Assembly (NCBI RefSeq): GCF_040409815.1
Contig: NZ_CP099959.1
Location: forward strand, 744,001 to 808,000
Direction of reading: 5' to 3'
DNA: 64,000 nucleotides
Origin: Polynucleobacter sp. UK-FUSCHL-C3
GTDB taxonomy: Bacteria; Pseudomonadota; Gammaproteobacteria; Burkholderiales; Burkholderiaceae
The notes under the pieces are model-generated. The model was not told the origin of the DNA and made no database searches. It was given only the letters and a program-made list of their open reading frames with translations. Position numbers and translations under genes: made by a program. How positions within the stretch are numbered: position 1 is the stretch's first letter; every line of letters starts with the position of its first letter. Below, one piece after another: positions 25,824 to 36,956 of the stretch.

Positions 25824-27110
25824 ATGCAAAAGATCAGTGCCATCCGAGGAATGAACGATATGCTGCCAAGTCAGTCGGCAGCATGGTTGCACTTAGAGAG
25901 GGCTCTTTCTGATCTCACCCGCGCGTATGGGTACGAAGCGATTCGGACGCCAATTGTGGAATCAACAGCTTTATTCCAACGCGGGATTGGTGAGGTCACC
26001 GATATTGTGGAGAAGGAGATGTACTCCTTCGAGGATCGACTCAATGGTGAGCAACTGACTCTTCGTCCCGAGGGAACTGCAGCGATCGTCCGTGCCGTGA
26101 TTGAGCACAACCTCATCTATGAGGGACCCAAACGTCTTTGGTACACCGGTCCGATGTTTCGGCATGAGCGTCCACAACGTGGGCGCTATCGCCAGTTCCA
26201 TCAATTTGGCATCGAGGCCCTCGGATTTGCAGGTCCTGATATCGATGCAGAAATCATTCTGATGGGGCAGCGCCTCTGGGATGAGCTCGGCTTAAAAGGG
26301 GTACGCCTTGAGATTAACTCTTTAGGTCAAGCCGATGAACGAGCTGCGCATCGTAGCGCTTTGGTGAGTTACTTCACCCAATATCAGTCTCAACTCGATG
26401 AAGATTCACGACGACGATTGCAAAGCAATCCCTTGCGCATCTTGGATTCGAAGAACCCTGCCATGCAATCTCTGATTGAGGGTGCACCAAAATTACTAGA
26501 GTTCTTGGGTAAAGAGTCGCTCCAACACTTTGAGACCTTACAGAGTCTACTGAAAGCAAATAACATTCCTTTCAAGATCAATCCCCGCTTGGTACGTGGT
26601 CTTGACTATTACAACCTTAGTGTCTTTGAGTGGATCACCGATGCCCTAGGAGCCCAAGGCACGATTGCGGGCGGCGGTCGCTATGACCCCCTGATTGAGC
26701 GAATGGGTGGTAAACCTGCTCCTGCCTGTGGATGGGCTATGGGCATGGAGCGCGTGATTGAGTTAATGGGTATCTCAGAGAGCTTGCCAGAGACCGAACC
26801 CGTTTGTGATGTTTATGTCTTGCATCAGGGTGGCGAGACCTTAACGCAAGCCTTGATTGCTGCTGAATCCTTGCGCAGTGCAGGGGTCGATGTGATTTTG
26901 CATTGCCCACCCGATGGCCAAAGCAGTAGCTTTAAGTCACAAATGAAAAAAGCCGATGCCAGTGGCGCACAGTTAGCATTAATCATTGGTCCGGATGAGT
27001 TGGCCCGTCAGGAAGGGCAACTCAAAGATCTACGGGGTACCGGTGAGCAACGCGCCATTCCCCTGGCAGGGCTTTTGAGTGCCGTGATTGATGCCTTGGT
27101 TGATCGTTGA
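25824..27110 (+). CDS. hisS: Histidyl-tRNA synthetase
   Basis: A 428-residue class II aminoacyl-tRNA synthetase charging tRNA-His. It shows motif 2 ([20 protein letters not shown]), the His-specific loops [15 protein letters not shown] and GGRYDPLI, motif 3 GWAMGMERV, and the C-terminal anticodon-binding domain. The start at ATG 25824 gives the family start [14 protein letters not shown]. The paralogue hisZ lies further down the same gene string. A small palindromic hairpin (27122-27141, ATGGGC and GCCCAT arms) follows the stop without a T-run. Confidence 0.98.
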   Translation: MQKISAIRGMNDMLPSQSAAWLHLERALSDLTRAYGYEAIRTPIVESTALFQRGIGEVTDIVEKEMYSFEDRLNGEQLTLRPEGTAAIVRAVIEHNLIYEGPKRLWYTGPMFRHERPQRGRYRQFHQFGIEALGFAGPDIDAEIILMGQRLWDELGLKGVRLEINSLGQADERAAHRSALVSYFTQYQSQLDEDSRRRLQSNPLRILDSKNPAMQSLIEGAPKLLEFLGKESLQHFETLQSLLKANNIPFKINPRLVRGLDYYNLSVFEWITDALGAQGTIAGGGRYDPLIERMGGKPAPACGWAMGMERVIELMGISESLPETEPVCDVYVLHQGGETLTQALIAAESLRSAGVDVILHCPPDGQSSSFKSQMKKADASGAQLALIIGPDELARQEGQLKDLRGTGEQRAIPLAGLLSAVIDALVDR

Positions 27111-27195
27111 TAATGCTGGGCATGGGCATCACTAAGCCCATGGGCATAAAATAGCCGTTTATTCAAATCCTTATACATACAGGCAGCACAGCACG

Positions 27196-27849
27196 ATGGC
27201 ACTCGATCTCGAAGAACAAGAACAAATTGCAAATCTGAAGTCCTTTTGGAATCGCTTCGGTAAATACATTATTGGCGTCGCAACGGTAGCCCTCTTTACA
27301 TATGCTGCCATGAGTGGCTGGAGCTGGTATCAGCGCAGCCAATCGGCTGAAGCCGCAAAACTCTATGAGACCTTATTGAGCACCCTCAGTAAAAACGAGC
27401 GAGATAAAACATTTCTTGCTACTGATGACCTTCAAAAAAAATACGGTGGCACTACCTATGCAGCGATGGGTAGTTTGCTGGCTGCCAAGATTGCCTCGGA
27501 CTCCAATGATCCTGCCAAGGCACAAGCGTATTTAAAGTGGGCTGCAGATAAAGCAAGTGATGATGCCTATCGGGCATTGGCGCAAATGCGATTAGTAAGT
27601 CTGTTGATCGATCAGGGTAGTGATGCGGCTATGAGTGATGCCGATCGAATTCTAAAAGGGAAGGCGGTCAAAGGATTTGAGCCCTTGTGGATAGAGCGGC
27701 GCGGTGATTGGTTCTTGGCCCAAAAGAAGACCACTGAAGCGCGAACCCAATATTTAGATGCCTGGAAATTACTCGAGAAAGATAAATCCTTTCCTGAAGA
27801 CTCCAGGCGTCTCTTGAAGGTCAAGATCGATGCAGTAGGGGGTATGTAA
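27196..27849 (+). CDS. YfgM-type periplasmic TPR protein (SecYEG ancillary subunit)
   Basis: A 217-residue protein with a short cytoplasmic N-terminus (LEEQEQIANLKSFWNRFGKY), a single membrane anchor (about 25-43) and a periplasmic tetratricopeptide-like helical domain. This matches YfgM/UPF0070, which associates with the SecYEG translocon and with periplasmic chaperones. Position between hisS and bamB is the conserved one. bamB begins immediately after its stop. Confidence 0.92.
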   Translation: MALDLEEQEQIANLKSFWNRFGKYIIGVATVALFTYAAMSGWSWYQRSQSAEAAKLYETLLSTLSKNERDKTFLATDDLQKKYGGTTYAAMGSLLAAKIASDSNDPAKAQAYLKWAADKASDDAYRALAQMRLVSLLIDQGSDAAMSDADRILKGKAVKGFEPLWIERRGDWFLAQKKTTEARTQYLDAWKLLEKDKSFPEDSRRLLKVKIDAVGGM

Positions 27850-28980
27850 GTGCAATTTGTGCGCACCGCCTCCGTATTATTGGTTTCGCTAACCCTCTTG
27901 GCCTGCTCCGGCTCATCAAAGGTTCGCAAGCCTGCTGATTTAGTGAACCTCACCAATCAGGTAGATTTGGTAGAAGTATGGTCTGCCAGTGTAGGTGGCT
28001 CTGTGCCTGCAAACTTTCGTCCCGTGGTGGCCGATGATCATGTCTTCGCTGCCTCCATGCGCGGCACCCTCAGTAAATTAAATATCCAGACCGGCAGAGT
28101 AGTGTGGGAAGTTTCTGTTCCAGAAAAGCTCTCGATTGGGCCTGGCTCCGATGGTAAAACCACGGTTGCTATCAGTAGCGAAGGTAATGTCTTTGCGTAC
28201 GATGAGGCTGGCAAGAATATTTGGAAATCATCCATCGGTAGCGAGGTACTTTCCGACCCCATCGTCGCTGGCGGCATTGTGGTGATTCGGACCCTAGATA
28301 ACCGTTTTATTGGCTTGGATGCCGCTAGCGGTAAGCGTCGTTGGATTTATCAACGTCAGCAATCGCCGCTGTCCCTAAGGGTCGGCTACGGCATGCTCTT
28401 GGTAGGTAATGATACTGTGATTACAGGTTTTGCAGGTGGTCGCTTTGGGGCGATGGCCCTGAACAATGGCGGTCTCATTTGGGAGTCCGCAGTTTCTTTT
28501 CCTAAGGGCTTCTCGGAGATTGAGCGTCTTAATGATGTCACCACTCGACCTAGCATAGAGGAAGGTCGTTTATGCATCGTCTCTTACCAAGGAAAGATTG
28601 GCTGTGCTGAGCTTCGCACCGGTAACTTAGTTTGGTCAAAAGATTTCTCGAGCTACACCGGAACAGCGCAAAGTATTGAGTTCGTCTTTGCTGCCGATGA
28701 GAAGTCACACGTTACTGCCTATCGTGCAAGCGATGGTGTACAGGTCTGGCAAAACACGCAGCTGACCTGGCGCGATGTGGGGGAACCACTGGCGATTGGT
28801 AAGGTAGTGCTGATGGGTGATAAGCAAGGTTATGTGCACCTCATTAATCAAAATAGTGGTGAGATGGTCTCGCGCATTCGGCATGACAGCTCCCCGGTGA
28901 GTGCCGCGCCGATTGCTGCTGGTGGCGTAATCATCATCGCCTCGCAGGGCGGCAAGATTGCTGCTTACCGTCCGCGCTAA
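27850..28980 (+). CDS. bamB: Outer membrane protein assembly factor BamB
   Basis: A 376-residue lipoprotein with a signal peptide and lipobox LLACSG (lipidated Cys19), then an eight-bladed beta-propeller of PQQ-like repeats (for example [36 protein letters not shown]). It belongs to the BAM complex, helping BamA fold outer-membrane barrels. The start is GTG directly abutting the yfgM stop. Order yfgM-bamB-der is standard. Confidence 0.96.
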   Translation: MQFVRTASVLLVSLTLLACSGSSKVRKPADLVNLTNQVDLVEVWSASVGGSVPANFRPVVADDHVFAASMRGTLSKLNIQTGRVVWEVSVPEKLSIGPGSDGKTTVAISSEGNVFAYDEAGKNIWKSSIGSEVLSDPIVAGGIVVIRTLDNRFIGLDAASGKRRWIYQRQQSPLSLRVGYGMLLVGNDTVITGFAGGRFGAMALNNGGLIWESAVSFPKGFSEIERLNDVTTRPSIEEGRLCIVSYQGKIGCAELRTGNLVWSKDFSSYTGTAQSIEFVFAADEKSHVTAYRASDGVQVWQNTQLTWRDVGEPLAIGKVVLMGDKQGYVHLINQNSGEMVSRIRHDSSPVSAAPIAAGGVIIIASQGGKIAAYRPR

Positions 28981-28990
28981 GAACACATTC

Positions 28991-30349
28991 ATGAAACCCG
29001 TTATCGCAATTGTGGGCCGACCCAATGTCGGTAAATCCACTTTATTCAATCGCCTTACTAAATCTCGCGATGCCCTGGTAGCTGATTTTCCAGGACTGAC
29101 CCGCGATCGCCATTATGGTAACGGCCGAGTGGGCGAGCGTGAGTTCATTTGCATTGATACCGGCGGTTTTGAGCCTGTTGCCAAGACCGGTATCTTGGCG
29201 GAGATGGCTAAGCAAACCAAACAAGCCGTTGCAGAGTCCGATCTCATCATCTTCTTGGTCGATGGTCGCTTAGGTCTGGCACCACAAGACCGAGTGATCG
29301 CAGAGTTCTTGCGCAAGACCGGTCGCCCGGTCATTCTGGCGGTTAACAAAACAGAGGGTATGCCACACAGCGTGGTCACCGCTGACTTCCATGAGCTAGC
29401 TTTGGGTGAGCCCGAGGCAATCTCGTCAGCCCATGGAGATGGTGTGCGCTCCTTACTAGAGGAAGCATTGGATCAACTCCAGATTCCATATCCAGTGCCA
29501 GATGAAGAGTCTGTTGTGGATAGTGGCCGACCAATGAAGATTGCGGTGGTTGGTCGACCCAATGTGGGTAAATCAACCTTCATTAACACCTTAATTGGAG
29601 AAGAGCGGGTTATTGCGTTTGATCTACCCGGAACGACCCGCGATGCGATTGAAGTGCCCTTTGAGCGCAATGGCAAGCCCTACATATTGATTGATACGGC
29701 TGGTCTGCGTCGCCGTGGCAAAGTATTTGAGGCGATCGAGAAGTTCTCGGTGGTTAAAACATTGCAGGCGATCAATGATGCCAATGTGGTGATCTTGATG
29801 CTCGATGCTCAGCAAGATATCTCGGAGCAAGATGCACATATTGCAGGATATATTGTCGAGGCGGGGCGCGCGATGGTGGTGGCCGTTAATAAGTGGGATG
29901 GCATTGATACCTATGTCAAAGAACGGGCACGGGTTGAGATCTCCCAAAAACTACGTTTTCTGGATTTTGCAAACGTGCATCCGATTTCTGCAAAGAAGGG
30001 CTTTGGAATTAAAGATCTCTTTAAGGACGTGGACAAGGCTTACTTGGCAGGCATGGCCAAACTCTCTACGCCGAAGCTTACTCGGGCGATGATCGATGCG
30101 GTAGCGCATCAGCAACCTAAACGCGTTGGTCGTGGACGACCAAAACTGCGCTATGCCCATCAAGGGGGCATGAACCCACCGATTGTGATTATTCATGGGA
30201 GCGCCTTAAATGGCATTACCGATAGCTATAAGCGCTATTTAGAAGGGCGTTTTCGGGAGATTTTTGATCTGCGTGGCACTCCCTTGCGCATTGAGTTCCG
30301 AACTGCCGCAAACCCTTATGTGAAAGAAGAAAAACCACGTCGTAAGTAG
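28991..30349 (+). CDS. der: Ribosome biogenesis GTPase Der (EngA)
   Basis: A 452-residue protein with two tandem GTPase domains, each with a P-loop ([12 protein letters not shown] near residue 10; [12 protein letters not shown] near 185), switch motifs and NKxD-type base recognition (NKTE and NKWD), and a C-terminal KH-like domain. It is essential for 50S subunit maturation. The ATG at 28991 gives the conserved start [16 protein letters not shown]. The basic C-terminal tail (EEKPRRK) is typical. Confidence 0.98.
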   Translation: MKPVIAIVGRPNVGKSTLFNRLTKSRDALVADFPGLTRDRHYGNGRVGEREFICIDTGGFEPVAKTGILAEMAKQTKQAVAESDLIIFLVDGRLGLAPQDRVIAEFLRKTGRPVILAVNKTEGMPHSVVTADFHELALGEPEAISSAHGDGVRSLLEEALDQLQIPYPVPDEESVVDSGRPMKIAVVGRPNVGKSTFINTLIGEERVIAFDLPGTTRDAIEVPFERNGKPYILIDTAGLRRRGKVFEAIEKFSVVKTLQAINDANVVILMLDAQQDISEQDAHIAGYIVEAGRAMVVAVNKWDGIDTYVKERARVEISQKLRFLDFANVHPISAKKGFGIKDLFKDVDKAYLAGMAKLSTPKLTRAMIDAVAHQQPKRVGRGRPKLRYAHQGGMNPPIVIIHGSALNGITDSYKRYLEGRFREIFDLRGTPLRIEFRTAANPYVKEEKPRRK

Positions 30350-30476
30350 GTTATGTTTTCTTCGTGGTGGAATTTATTTAATGAGGGTAATATCTTTAAG
30401 GTAAACGGTACTATTGCAACTATAAAAGCAAGACTCCCACAGCAAACTAAGCAAAATAAGTAGAAAAAGGAGCAGT

Positions 30477-30725
30477 ATGAACAACAAACAAGCCCAACTC
30501 CTGCAAGACCCATTCTTAAATGCCTTGCGCAAAGAGCACATTCCTGTATCAATCTATTTGGTCAATGGCATCAAATTGCAGGGTAATGTCGAGTCTTTTG
30601 ATCAATACGTGATCCTATTGCGTAACACCGTCACCCAAATGGTCTACAAACACGCCATCTCTACCGTTGTGCCAGCTCGAGCAGTGAGCTTAAAGGCAGA
30701 CGAAGAGGAAGCTCCATCTGCATAA
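30477..30725 (+). CDS. hfq: RNA chaperone Hfq
   Basis: An 82-residue Sm-like protein forming hexamers that pair small RNAs with mRNAs. Sm1 ([20 protein letters not shown] and onward) and Sm2 ([10 protein letters not shown]) are fully conserved, with a short acidic C-terminal tail as in other betaproteobacteria. A strong ribosome-binding site (AGGAG) precedes the ATG. The 127 bases upstream are AT-rich and probably hold its promoter. hflX follows immediately. Confidence 0.98.
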   Translation: MNNKQAQLLQDPFLNALRKEHIPVSIYLVNGIKLQGNVESFDQYVILLRNTVTQMVYKHAISTVVPARAVSLKADEEEAPSA

Positions 30726-31959
30726 TACGGGTGTAGAAGAGGTCCGTGCTGTTTTAGTCGGCATTGACACCGGTAAAGAGGATTTTCCGGAGAGCATGGC
30801 AGAGCTAGCGCTCTTGGCCGAAAGCGCTGGATCCATACCAAAAGCTTCGGTGGTGGGACGACGCGGTAGCGTAGACCCAGCTCTCTTTATTCGTTCTGGT
30901 AAAGCCAACGAACTCCTGCGCACCATGAAAGAACACGATGCCGAACTGGCCATCGTTAACCATGCCATTTCGCCCACGCAGCAACGTAATCTAGAGCGTC
31001 ATCTAGGCCGGCATGTCATTGATCGTACCGGCCTCATATTGGATATCTTTGCCCAACGAGCCAAAAGTCATTTAGGTAAAACACAGGTTGAGCTAGCGAA
31101 TGTGCGCTATCGCATGTCTCGACTGGTGCGAGCCTGGAGTCACTTAGAGCGTCAAAAGGGTGGTATTGGTCTTCGAGGCGGGCCTGGTGAGACCCAGATG
31201 GAGCTAGATCGCCGCATGCTAGTCACGAAAGCAAAGCGACTCGAGGCAGAATTAGAGAAGTTACAACGTCAACAGCGCACGCAACGTAGAGCCCGTGCGC
31301 GCAATCAAGTATTTTCGGTCTCCTTGGTGGGTTACACCAATGCGGGTAAATCTACTCTGTTTAATGCTCTTACCAAGGCTGGTAGCTATGCCGCTGATCA
31401 GCTGTTTGCAACTCTTGATACGACCTCCCGCCGAATCCATTTGGGCGAGGGCATGCAAATTGTCCTCTCCGATACTGTGGGATTTATTCGGGAGCTTCCC
31501 CATCAGTTAGTGGAAGCCTTTCGGGCAACCTTGGACGAGACCGTTCATGCAGATTTGATCTTGCATGTGGTCGATGCCTGTAGCCCTGTGGCTCTTCAGC
31601 AACAGGCTGAAGTAGAGGCTGTCCTCAAAGAAATCGGGGCCGATACCATTCCCCGCATTGAGGTCATGAACAAAATCGACCAGATGCCCCAGACCTTTAC
31701 TAAGGGCCCGAAGATCGAGCGCGACATTAATGGGCTGCCATATAAGGTCTTTGTTTCTGCCCAAGAGGGAATGGGTTTAGACCTACTCCGACAATGCCTT
31801 ACCGAGTTTGCGCAGATGACTGATAAACTAAGGGTTGAGCACGCTTTAGTCCAAAAATTAAGGGCCAGTGGCGACCTGCTTGAACCATTAACTGATAGAC
31901 CAGAAACAGCCGATTTTGATTTCCATCCAAACCCAAACCATTCGCCAAACGCTCCGTAA
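30718..31959 (+). CDS. hflX: Ribosome-associated GTPase HflX (non-AUG start likely)
   Basis: A GTPase that binds and splits stalled or stressed ribosomes. It has an N-terminal nucleotide-binding-like domain ([20 protein letters not shown] at the junction) and a G domain with [20 protein letters not shown] and NKID. The first in-frame ATG is 30796 (387 residues), but family-conserved sequence [15 protein letters not shown] is encoded just before it, so the true start must be upstream. Between the in-frame stop at 30691 and 30796 there is no ATG, GTG or TTG. CTG at 30718, overlapping the hfq end, is the most credible candidate and is used here, with 5' end uncertain. Confidence 0.88.
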   Translation: MHNTGVEEVRAVLVGIDTGKEDFPESMAELALLAESAGSIPKASVVGRRGSVDPALFIRSGKANELLRTMKEHDAELAIVNHAISPTQQRNLERHLGRHVIDRTGLILDIFAQRAKSHLGKTQVELANVRYRMSRLVRAWSHLERQKGGIGLRGGPGETQMELDRRMLVTKAKRLEAELEKLQRQQRTQRRARARNQVFSVSLVGYTNAGKSTLFNALTKAGSYAADQLFATLDTTSRRIHLGEGMQIVLSDTVGFIRELPHQLVEAFRATLDETVHADLILHVVDACSPVALQQQAEVEAVLKEIGADTIPRIEVMNKIDQMPQTFTKGPKIERDINGLPYKVFVSAQEGMGLDLLRQCLTEFAQMTDKLRVEHALVQKLRASGDLLEPLTDRPETADFDFHPNPNHSPNAP

Positions 31960-33328
31960 AGTACGTGATTACTTTGCCGGTTTTTACTCAGTCAATGATC
32001 CAGGCTGGGGTAATAATCCTCAATCTAATACACCCAAAGGGGATAAAGACCCCAAGGGCGGTGAGAACACTACCCCCAATCAGCCAAATCAACAGCCGCA
32101 AGATAATCGTCGCCCCACTAGTGGACCACCCGATCTAGATGATCTGTGGCGTGACTTTAATGACAAGCTCAATAATCTCTTTGGTGGCAAGAAGCGCCCA
32201 TCCGGAGGTGGACAACCCCCACCCAATGGTGGCGGTCGCAAAACTCCACAATTTAATACCGATGGATTTAATCCAAAAGTAGCCAGTATTGGTGCAGCAG
32301 TTATTTTGGGCTTGGTATGGCTCTTTAGTGGCTTCTTCATGATCCAAGAGGGTCAGGCTGGCGTGGTATTGACCTTTGGTAAATACGATTACACCGCTCG
32401 TCCTGGTATTAACTGGCGCTTACCGTTCCCCATTCAGTCTACCGAGATTGTTAATCTGTCTGCAGTCCGCTCTGTAGAAATCGGTCGTCCGGTTCTGATT
32501 AAGGGAACGAATCAAAAAGATTCTTCGATGTTGACCGAAGACGAGAACATCATCGATGTGCGCTTTGCGGTGCAATACCGTCTCAAAGACCCGATGGAGT
32601 ATCTCTTTAATAATCGCGATCCAGATATGGCGGTTGTGCAAGCAGCTGAGACTGCAGTGCGTGAGATTGTGGGTCGTAGCAAGATGGATACCGTTTTATA
32701 CGAGGGTCGCGAGAAGATTGCGATCGATTTATCCATGTCGATCCAAAAGATCTTGGATGGTTATAAAGCCGGTATCTTTATTACCAGCGTTACCGTCCAA
32801 AACGTACAGCCCCCTGAGCAAGTTCAAGCAGCCTTTGATGATGCCGTGAAAGCGGGTCAAGACCAAGAGCGCTTAAAGAGCGAAGGTGAGGCCTATGCGA
32901 ATGACATCCTGCCACGGGCTAAAGGTACTGCAGCTCGTTTGATTCAGGAAGCAGAGGGTTATCGCGCTAGAGTGAGTGCAATGGCAGAAGGTGACGCGCT
33001 GCGCTTTAAACAAATCTATACCGAGTATGCAAAAGCTCCGCAAGTAACACGTGATCGGATGTATATCGATACCATGAAAGAGATCTATACCAATGTCTCT
33101 AAAGTATTAGTTGATACCACCAAGAGTAATAGTTTGTTGTATCTCCCTCTCGATAAGATTATTTCTCAGGTGAGCTCAGAAGCTCAGCAAGCTGCGCAGG
33201 CACAAACAAGTGGATTGCCGAGTATCCCAGCGCCTGCCGCCCCAAGCCCCAGTGCTAATCCAGCACCAGCGGATCGTACCCCAGAAAAACGCGATGGCCT
33301 ACGTAGCCGTGATCGCGGTGATCGTTAA
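31916..33328 (+). CDS. hflK: FtsH protease modulator HflK
   Basis: A 470-residue SPFH/prohibitin-family membrane protein that, with HflC, forms a cage around FtsH. It has a disordered cytoplasmic N-terminus rich in Asn, Pro, Gly and Lys (SVNDPGWGNN is the family-typical start), one membrane segment (about 120-142), the SPFH domain (about 150-330), a long helix, and a Pro/Ala-rich tail. The only in-frame start for this region is a TTG at 31916, inside the hflX end. The true 5' end is therefore uncertain, but the protein clearly includes YSVNDPGWG. Confidence 0.94.
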   Translation: MISIQTQTIRQTLRKVRDYFAGFYSVNDPGWGNNPQSNTPKGDKDPKGGENTTPNQPNQQPQDNRRPTSGPPDLDDLWRDFNDKLNNLFGGKKRPSGGGQPPPNGGGRKTPQFNTDGFNPKVASIGAAVILGLVWLFSGFFMIQEGQAGVVLTFGKYDYTARPGINWRLPFPIQSTEIVNLSAVRSVEIGRPVLIKGTNQKDSSMLTEDENIIDVRFAVQYRLKDPMEYLFNNRDPDMAVVQAAETAVREIVGRSKMDTVLYEGREKIAIDLSMSIQKILDGYKAGIFITSVTVQNVQPPEQVQAAFDDAVKAGQDQERLKSEGEAYANDILPRAKGTAARLIQEAEGYRARVSAMAEGDALRFKQIYTEYAKAPQVTRDRMYIDTMKEIYTNVSKVLVDTTKSNSLLYLPLDKIISQVSSEAQQAAQAQTSGLPSIPAPAAPSPSANPAPADRTPEKRDGLRSRDRGDR

Positions 33329-33346
33329 GAGTCGAGGGAATAAATC

Positions 33347-34213
33347 ATGCCAAATCGTGTCCTTGGACTCATTGTTAGCTTAGTCGTAGCGTTCTACTTA
33401 ATTACCTCTTGCATCTTTATTGTGGATCAACGTAAATATGCAGTGATCTTCTCTTTCGGACAAATTGTGAAGGTTATTCAAGAGCCTGGCTTGCAGTTTA
33501 AGTTACCAGCTCCATTTCAGAACGTCATTTTCTTTGATCGTCGCATCATGACCATCGATAGCCCAGATGCCGATCGCTTCATCACCGCTGAGAAGAAAAA
33601 TCTGTTGGTAGATTCTTATGTGAAGTGGCGGATTGTCGATCCTTTAAAGTTCTTCGTTAGCTTTAAAGGGGATGAGCGTCTAGCGACCGATCGAATGAAC
33701 CAACTAGTACGGTCTGCGCTTAATGAAGAGTTTACGAAGCGCACCATCCGTGAGATTATTTCAGAGCAACGCGATCAGGTGATGCAAGGAATTCGTAAGA
33801 AGGTCGAAGAAGATGCCAAAGATATTGGTATTGAGATTGTGGATGTGCGTCTCAAGCGCGTTGACCTCTTAGCAGAGATTAGTGACTCGGTGTACCGTCG
33901 TATGGAAGCAGAGCGCAAAAGGGTGGCAAACGAACTCCGTTCCACGGGTGCTGCTGAGTCCGATAAGATCCGTGCAAATGCAGAACGACAGCGGGATGTA
34001 ATCTTGGCCGAAGCGTACCGCGATGCACAGCGTATTAAAGGAGTTGGCGATGCACGCGCTACGGCATTCTATGCAGAAGCCTTTAATCGAGACCCCCAGT
34101 TTGCCCAGTTCTACCGCAGTCTTGAGGCTTATCGCAATTCCTTTAAGGACAAGAAGGACGTTATGGTGATTGAGCCCAATAATGATTTCTTCAAGTTCAT
34201 GCAAAGAAGATAA
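33347..34213 (+). CDS. hflC: FtsH protease modulator HflC
   Basis: A 288-residue SPFH protein, partner of HflK. It has an N-terminal membrane anchor (about 5-25), the SPFH domain starting [18 protein letters not shown], and the conserved helix [20 protein letters not shown]. It modulates FtsH-dependent quality control of membrane proteins. It is 18 bases after hflK and 8 bases before hisZ, so it is part of the long hfq-hflX-hflK-hflC-hisZ-purA unit. Confidence 0.97.
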   Translation: MPNRVLGLIVSLVVAFYLITSCIFIVDQRKYAVIFSFGQIVKVIQEPGLQFKLPAPFQNVIFFDRRIMTIDSPDADRFITAEKKNLLVDSYVKWRIVDPLKFFVSFKGDERLATDRMNQLVRSALNEEFTKRTIREIISEQRDQVMQGIRKKVEEDAKDIGIEIVDVRLKRVDLLAEISDSVYRRMEAERKRVANELRSTGAAESDKIRANAERQRDVILAEAYRDAQRIKGVGDARATAFYAEAFNRDPQFAQFYRSLEAYRNSFKDKKDVMVIEPNNDFFKFMQRR

Positions 34214-34221
34214 GTTTCATC

Positions 34222-35388
34222 ATGAACCGTTGGTTATTGCCCGAAGATATTGCGGATGTTTTGCCATCCCGGGCTCGCAAGATTGAAGAGTTGCGTCGTC
34301 GCTCACTCGATCTTTATCAATCTTATGGCTATGAGTTAGTTAGCCCCCCTTTATTAGAGTTCCTGGATTCATTATTAACAGGTACGGGGTCTGACCTCAA
34401 TCTGCAGACCTTCAAGTTAGTTGATCAGCTATCGGGCAGAACCCTGGGCCTACGAGCTGATATCACCCCCCAGGTGGCACGCATTGATGCACACCTCTTA
34501 AATCGAGAGGGCGTTACGCGTCTTTGCTATGCCGGATCAGTGGCCCATGTCCGAGCACCAGCAGGATCGAGCTCGCGTGAGGAGCTTCAGATCGGGGCAG
34601 AGATTTATGGTCATGCAGGATGGGAGGCCGACCTTGAGGCCCTGAGCCTGCTCTTACAGACCCTCAATAAGGCTGGCCTTAAAAAGGTCTATCTCGATCT
34701 CTCGCATGCGGGTGTCTTGAAAGGCATCTTGGGAGATCATGCGCTCAACGCAAGTGATACCGAATCCCTCTACACCTGCTTACAAACAAAAGATCGGTCA
34801 GGCTTAAGCCAGTGCATTACCAACATGCCACCTTCGATTGGCAAGCCCTTGCTTGCCTTGATTGAGCTCAATGGCTCATGCGCAGAGGTTCTGGCGAACG
34901 CGCGTTCTGTCAAGTTCGCATTGCCTAAGAACCCGGTCATCGAGCAAGCCTTAAATGATCTTGCTCGATTAACAGAGGCGCTGTCATCCAACGGTGTAGA
35001 GCTTAGTATTGATCTGGCTGATCTACGTGGCTATCAATATCACAGCGGTGTGATGTTTGCTGCCTATGTGGACGGTTTGCCACAGCCGATTGCACGAGGC
35101 GGTCGCTACGATCATGTCGGTCAAGCATTTGGGCGTTCACGCCCTGCAACTGGGTTCTCATTAGATCTTTATACATTAGCCGATTGCTCAGACCTCAATG
35201 TCAAGCGCAGTGCGATTATTGCCCCATGGTCTGATGATCAAAAACTATTAGCCATTATTGCAGATCTGCGGAGTAAAGGCGAGATTGTGATCCAATTACG
35301 CAAGGGTGATGAAGCCAGCGCAGAAGAGTTTGTCTGTGATCGTGAGCTTATTCAGCAGGGTGCTAGTTGGCAGGTACAAGCAAAATAA
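34222..35388 (+). CDS. hisZ: ATP phosphoribosyltransferase regulatory subunit HisZ
   Basis: A 388-residue HisRS paralogue that is catalytically dead as a synthetase and instead activates the short form of HisG in histidine biosynthesis. It keeps the class II core ([37 protein letters not shown]) but lacks the anticodon-binding domain. Its presence predicts a short-form HisG elsewhere in the genome. Placement between hflC and purA is the usual betaproteobacterial order. Confidence 0.95.
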   Translation: MNRWLLPEDIADVLPSRARKIEELRRRSLDLYQSYGYELVSPPLLEFLDSLLTGTGSDLNLQTFKLVDQLSGRTLGLRADITPQVARIDAHLLNREGVTRLCYAGSVAHVRAPAGSSSREELQIGAEIYGHAGWEADLEALSLLLQTLNKAGLKKVYLDLSHAGVLKGILGDHALNASDTESLYTCLQTKDRSGLSQCITNMPPSIGKPLLALIELNGSCAEVLANARSVKFALPKNPVIEQALNDLARLTEALSSNGVELSIDLADLRGYQYHSGVMFAAYVDGLPQPIARGGRYDHVGQAFGRSRPATGFSLDLYTLADCSDLNVKRSAIIAPWSDDQKLLAIIADLRSKGEIVIQLRKGDEASAEEFVCDRELIQQGASWQVQAK

Positions 35389-35424
35389 GTTGATCAGTAA
35401 ACCCTTCAGAACAAATAAAAATAA

Positions 35425-36765
<1,341 letters not shown>

Positions 36766-36778
36766 ACAACTTCTTATT

Positions 36779-36865
36779 TGGTGCCCAGAAGAGGACTCGA
36801 ACCTCCACAACCTTGCGATCGCCAGCACCTGAAGCTGGTGCGTCTACCAATTTCGCCATCTGGGC
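36779..36865 (-). tRNA. tRNA-Leu, anticodon CAG
   Basis: An 87-base class II tRNA on the minus strand. Acceptor stem GCCCAGA / TCTGGGC, D arm with TGGTAGAC, anticodon stem CCAGC / GCTGG around TTCAGGT (anticodon CAG), long variable arm (GCGATCGCAAGGTTGT region), T arm GGAGG-TTCGAGT-CCTCT, discriminator A and encoded CCA. All parts are intact. It lies between purA and rnr and shows no adjacent integrase or partial duplicate. Confidence 0.96.
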
Positions 36866-36956
36866 AGTGCTTGCATTATAGGTTGCCTGTCAGAACAATG
36901 TGTTCAAATCATCTAAATGAGTTGTTTATTGAAACACCCACTACAAAAAGTATCTA

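Noticed and set aside
27111..27145. Rho-independent terminator after hisS
   Set aside because: There is a palindromic hairpin, but no T-run follows in either direction, so it is not called as a terminator.
36779..36865. tRNA-Leu(CAG) as a second island attachment site
   Set aside because: The tRNA is intact, with no nearby integrase, duplicate 3' end or composition change.
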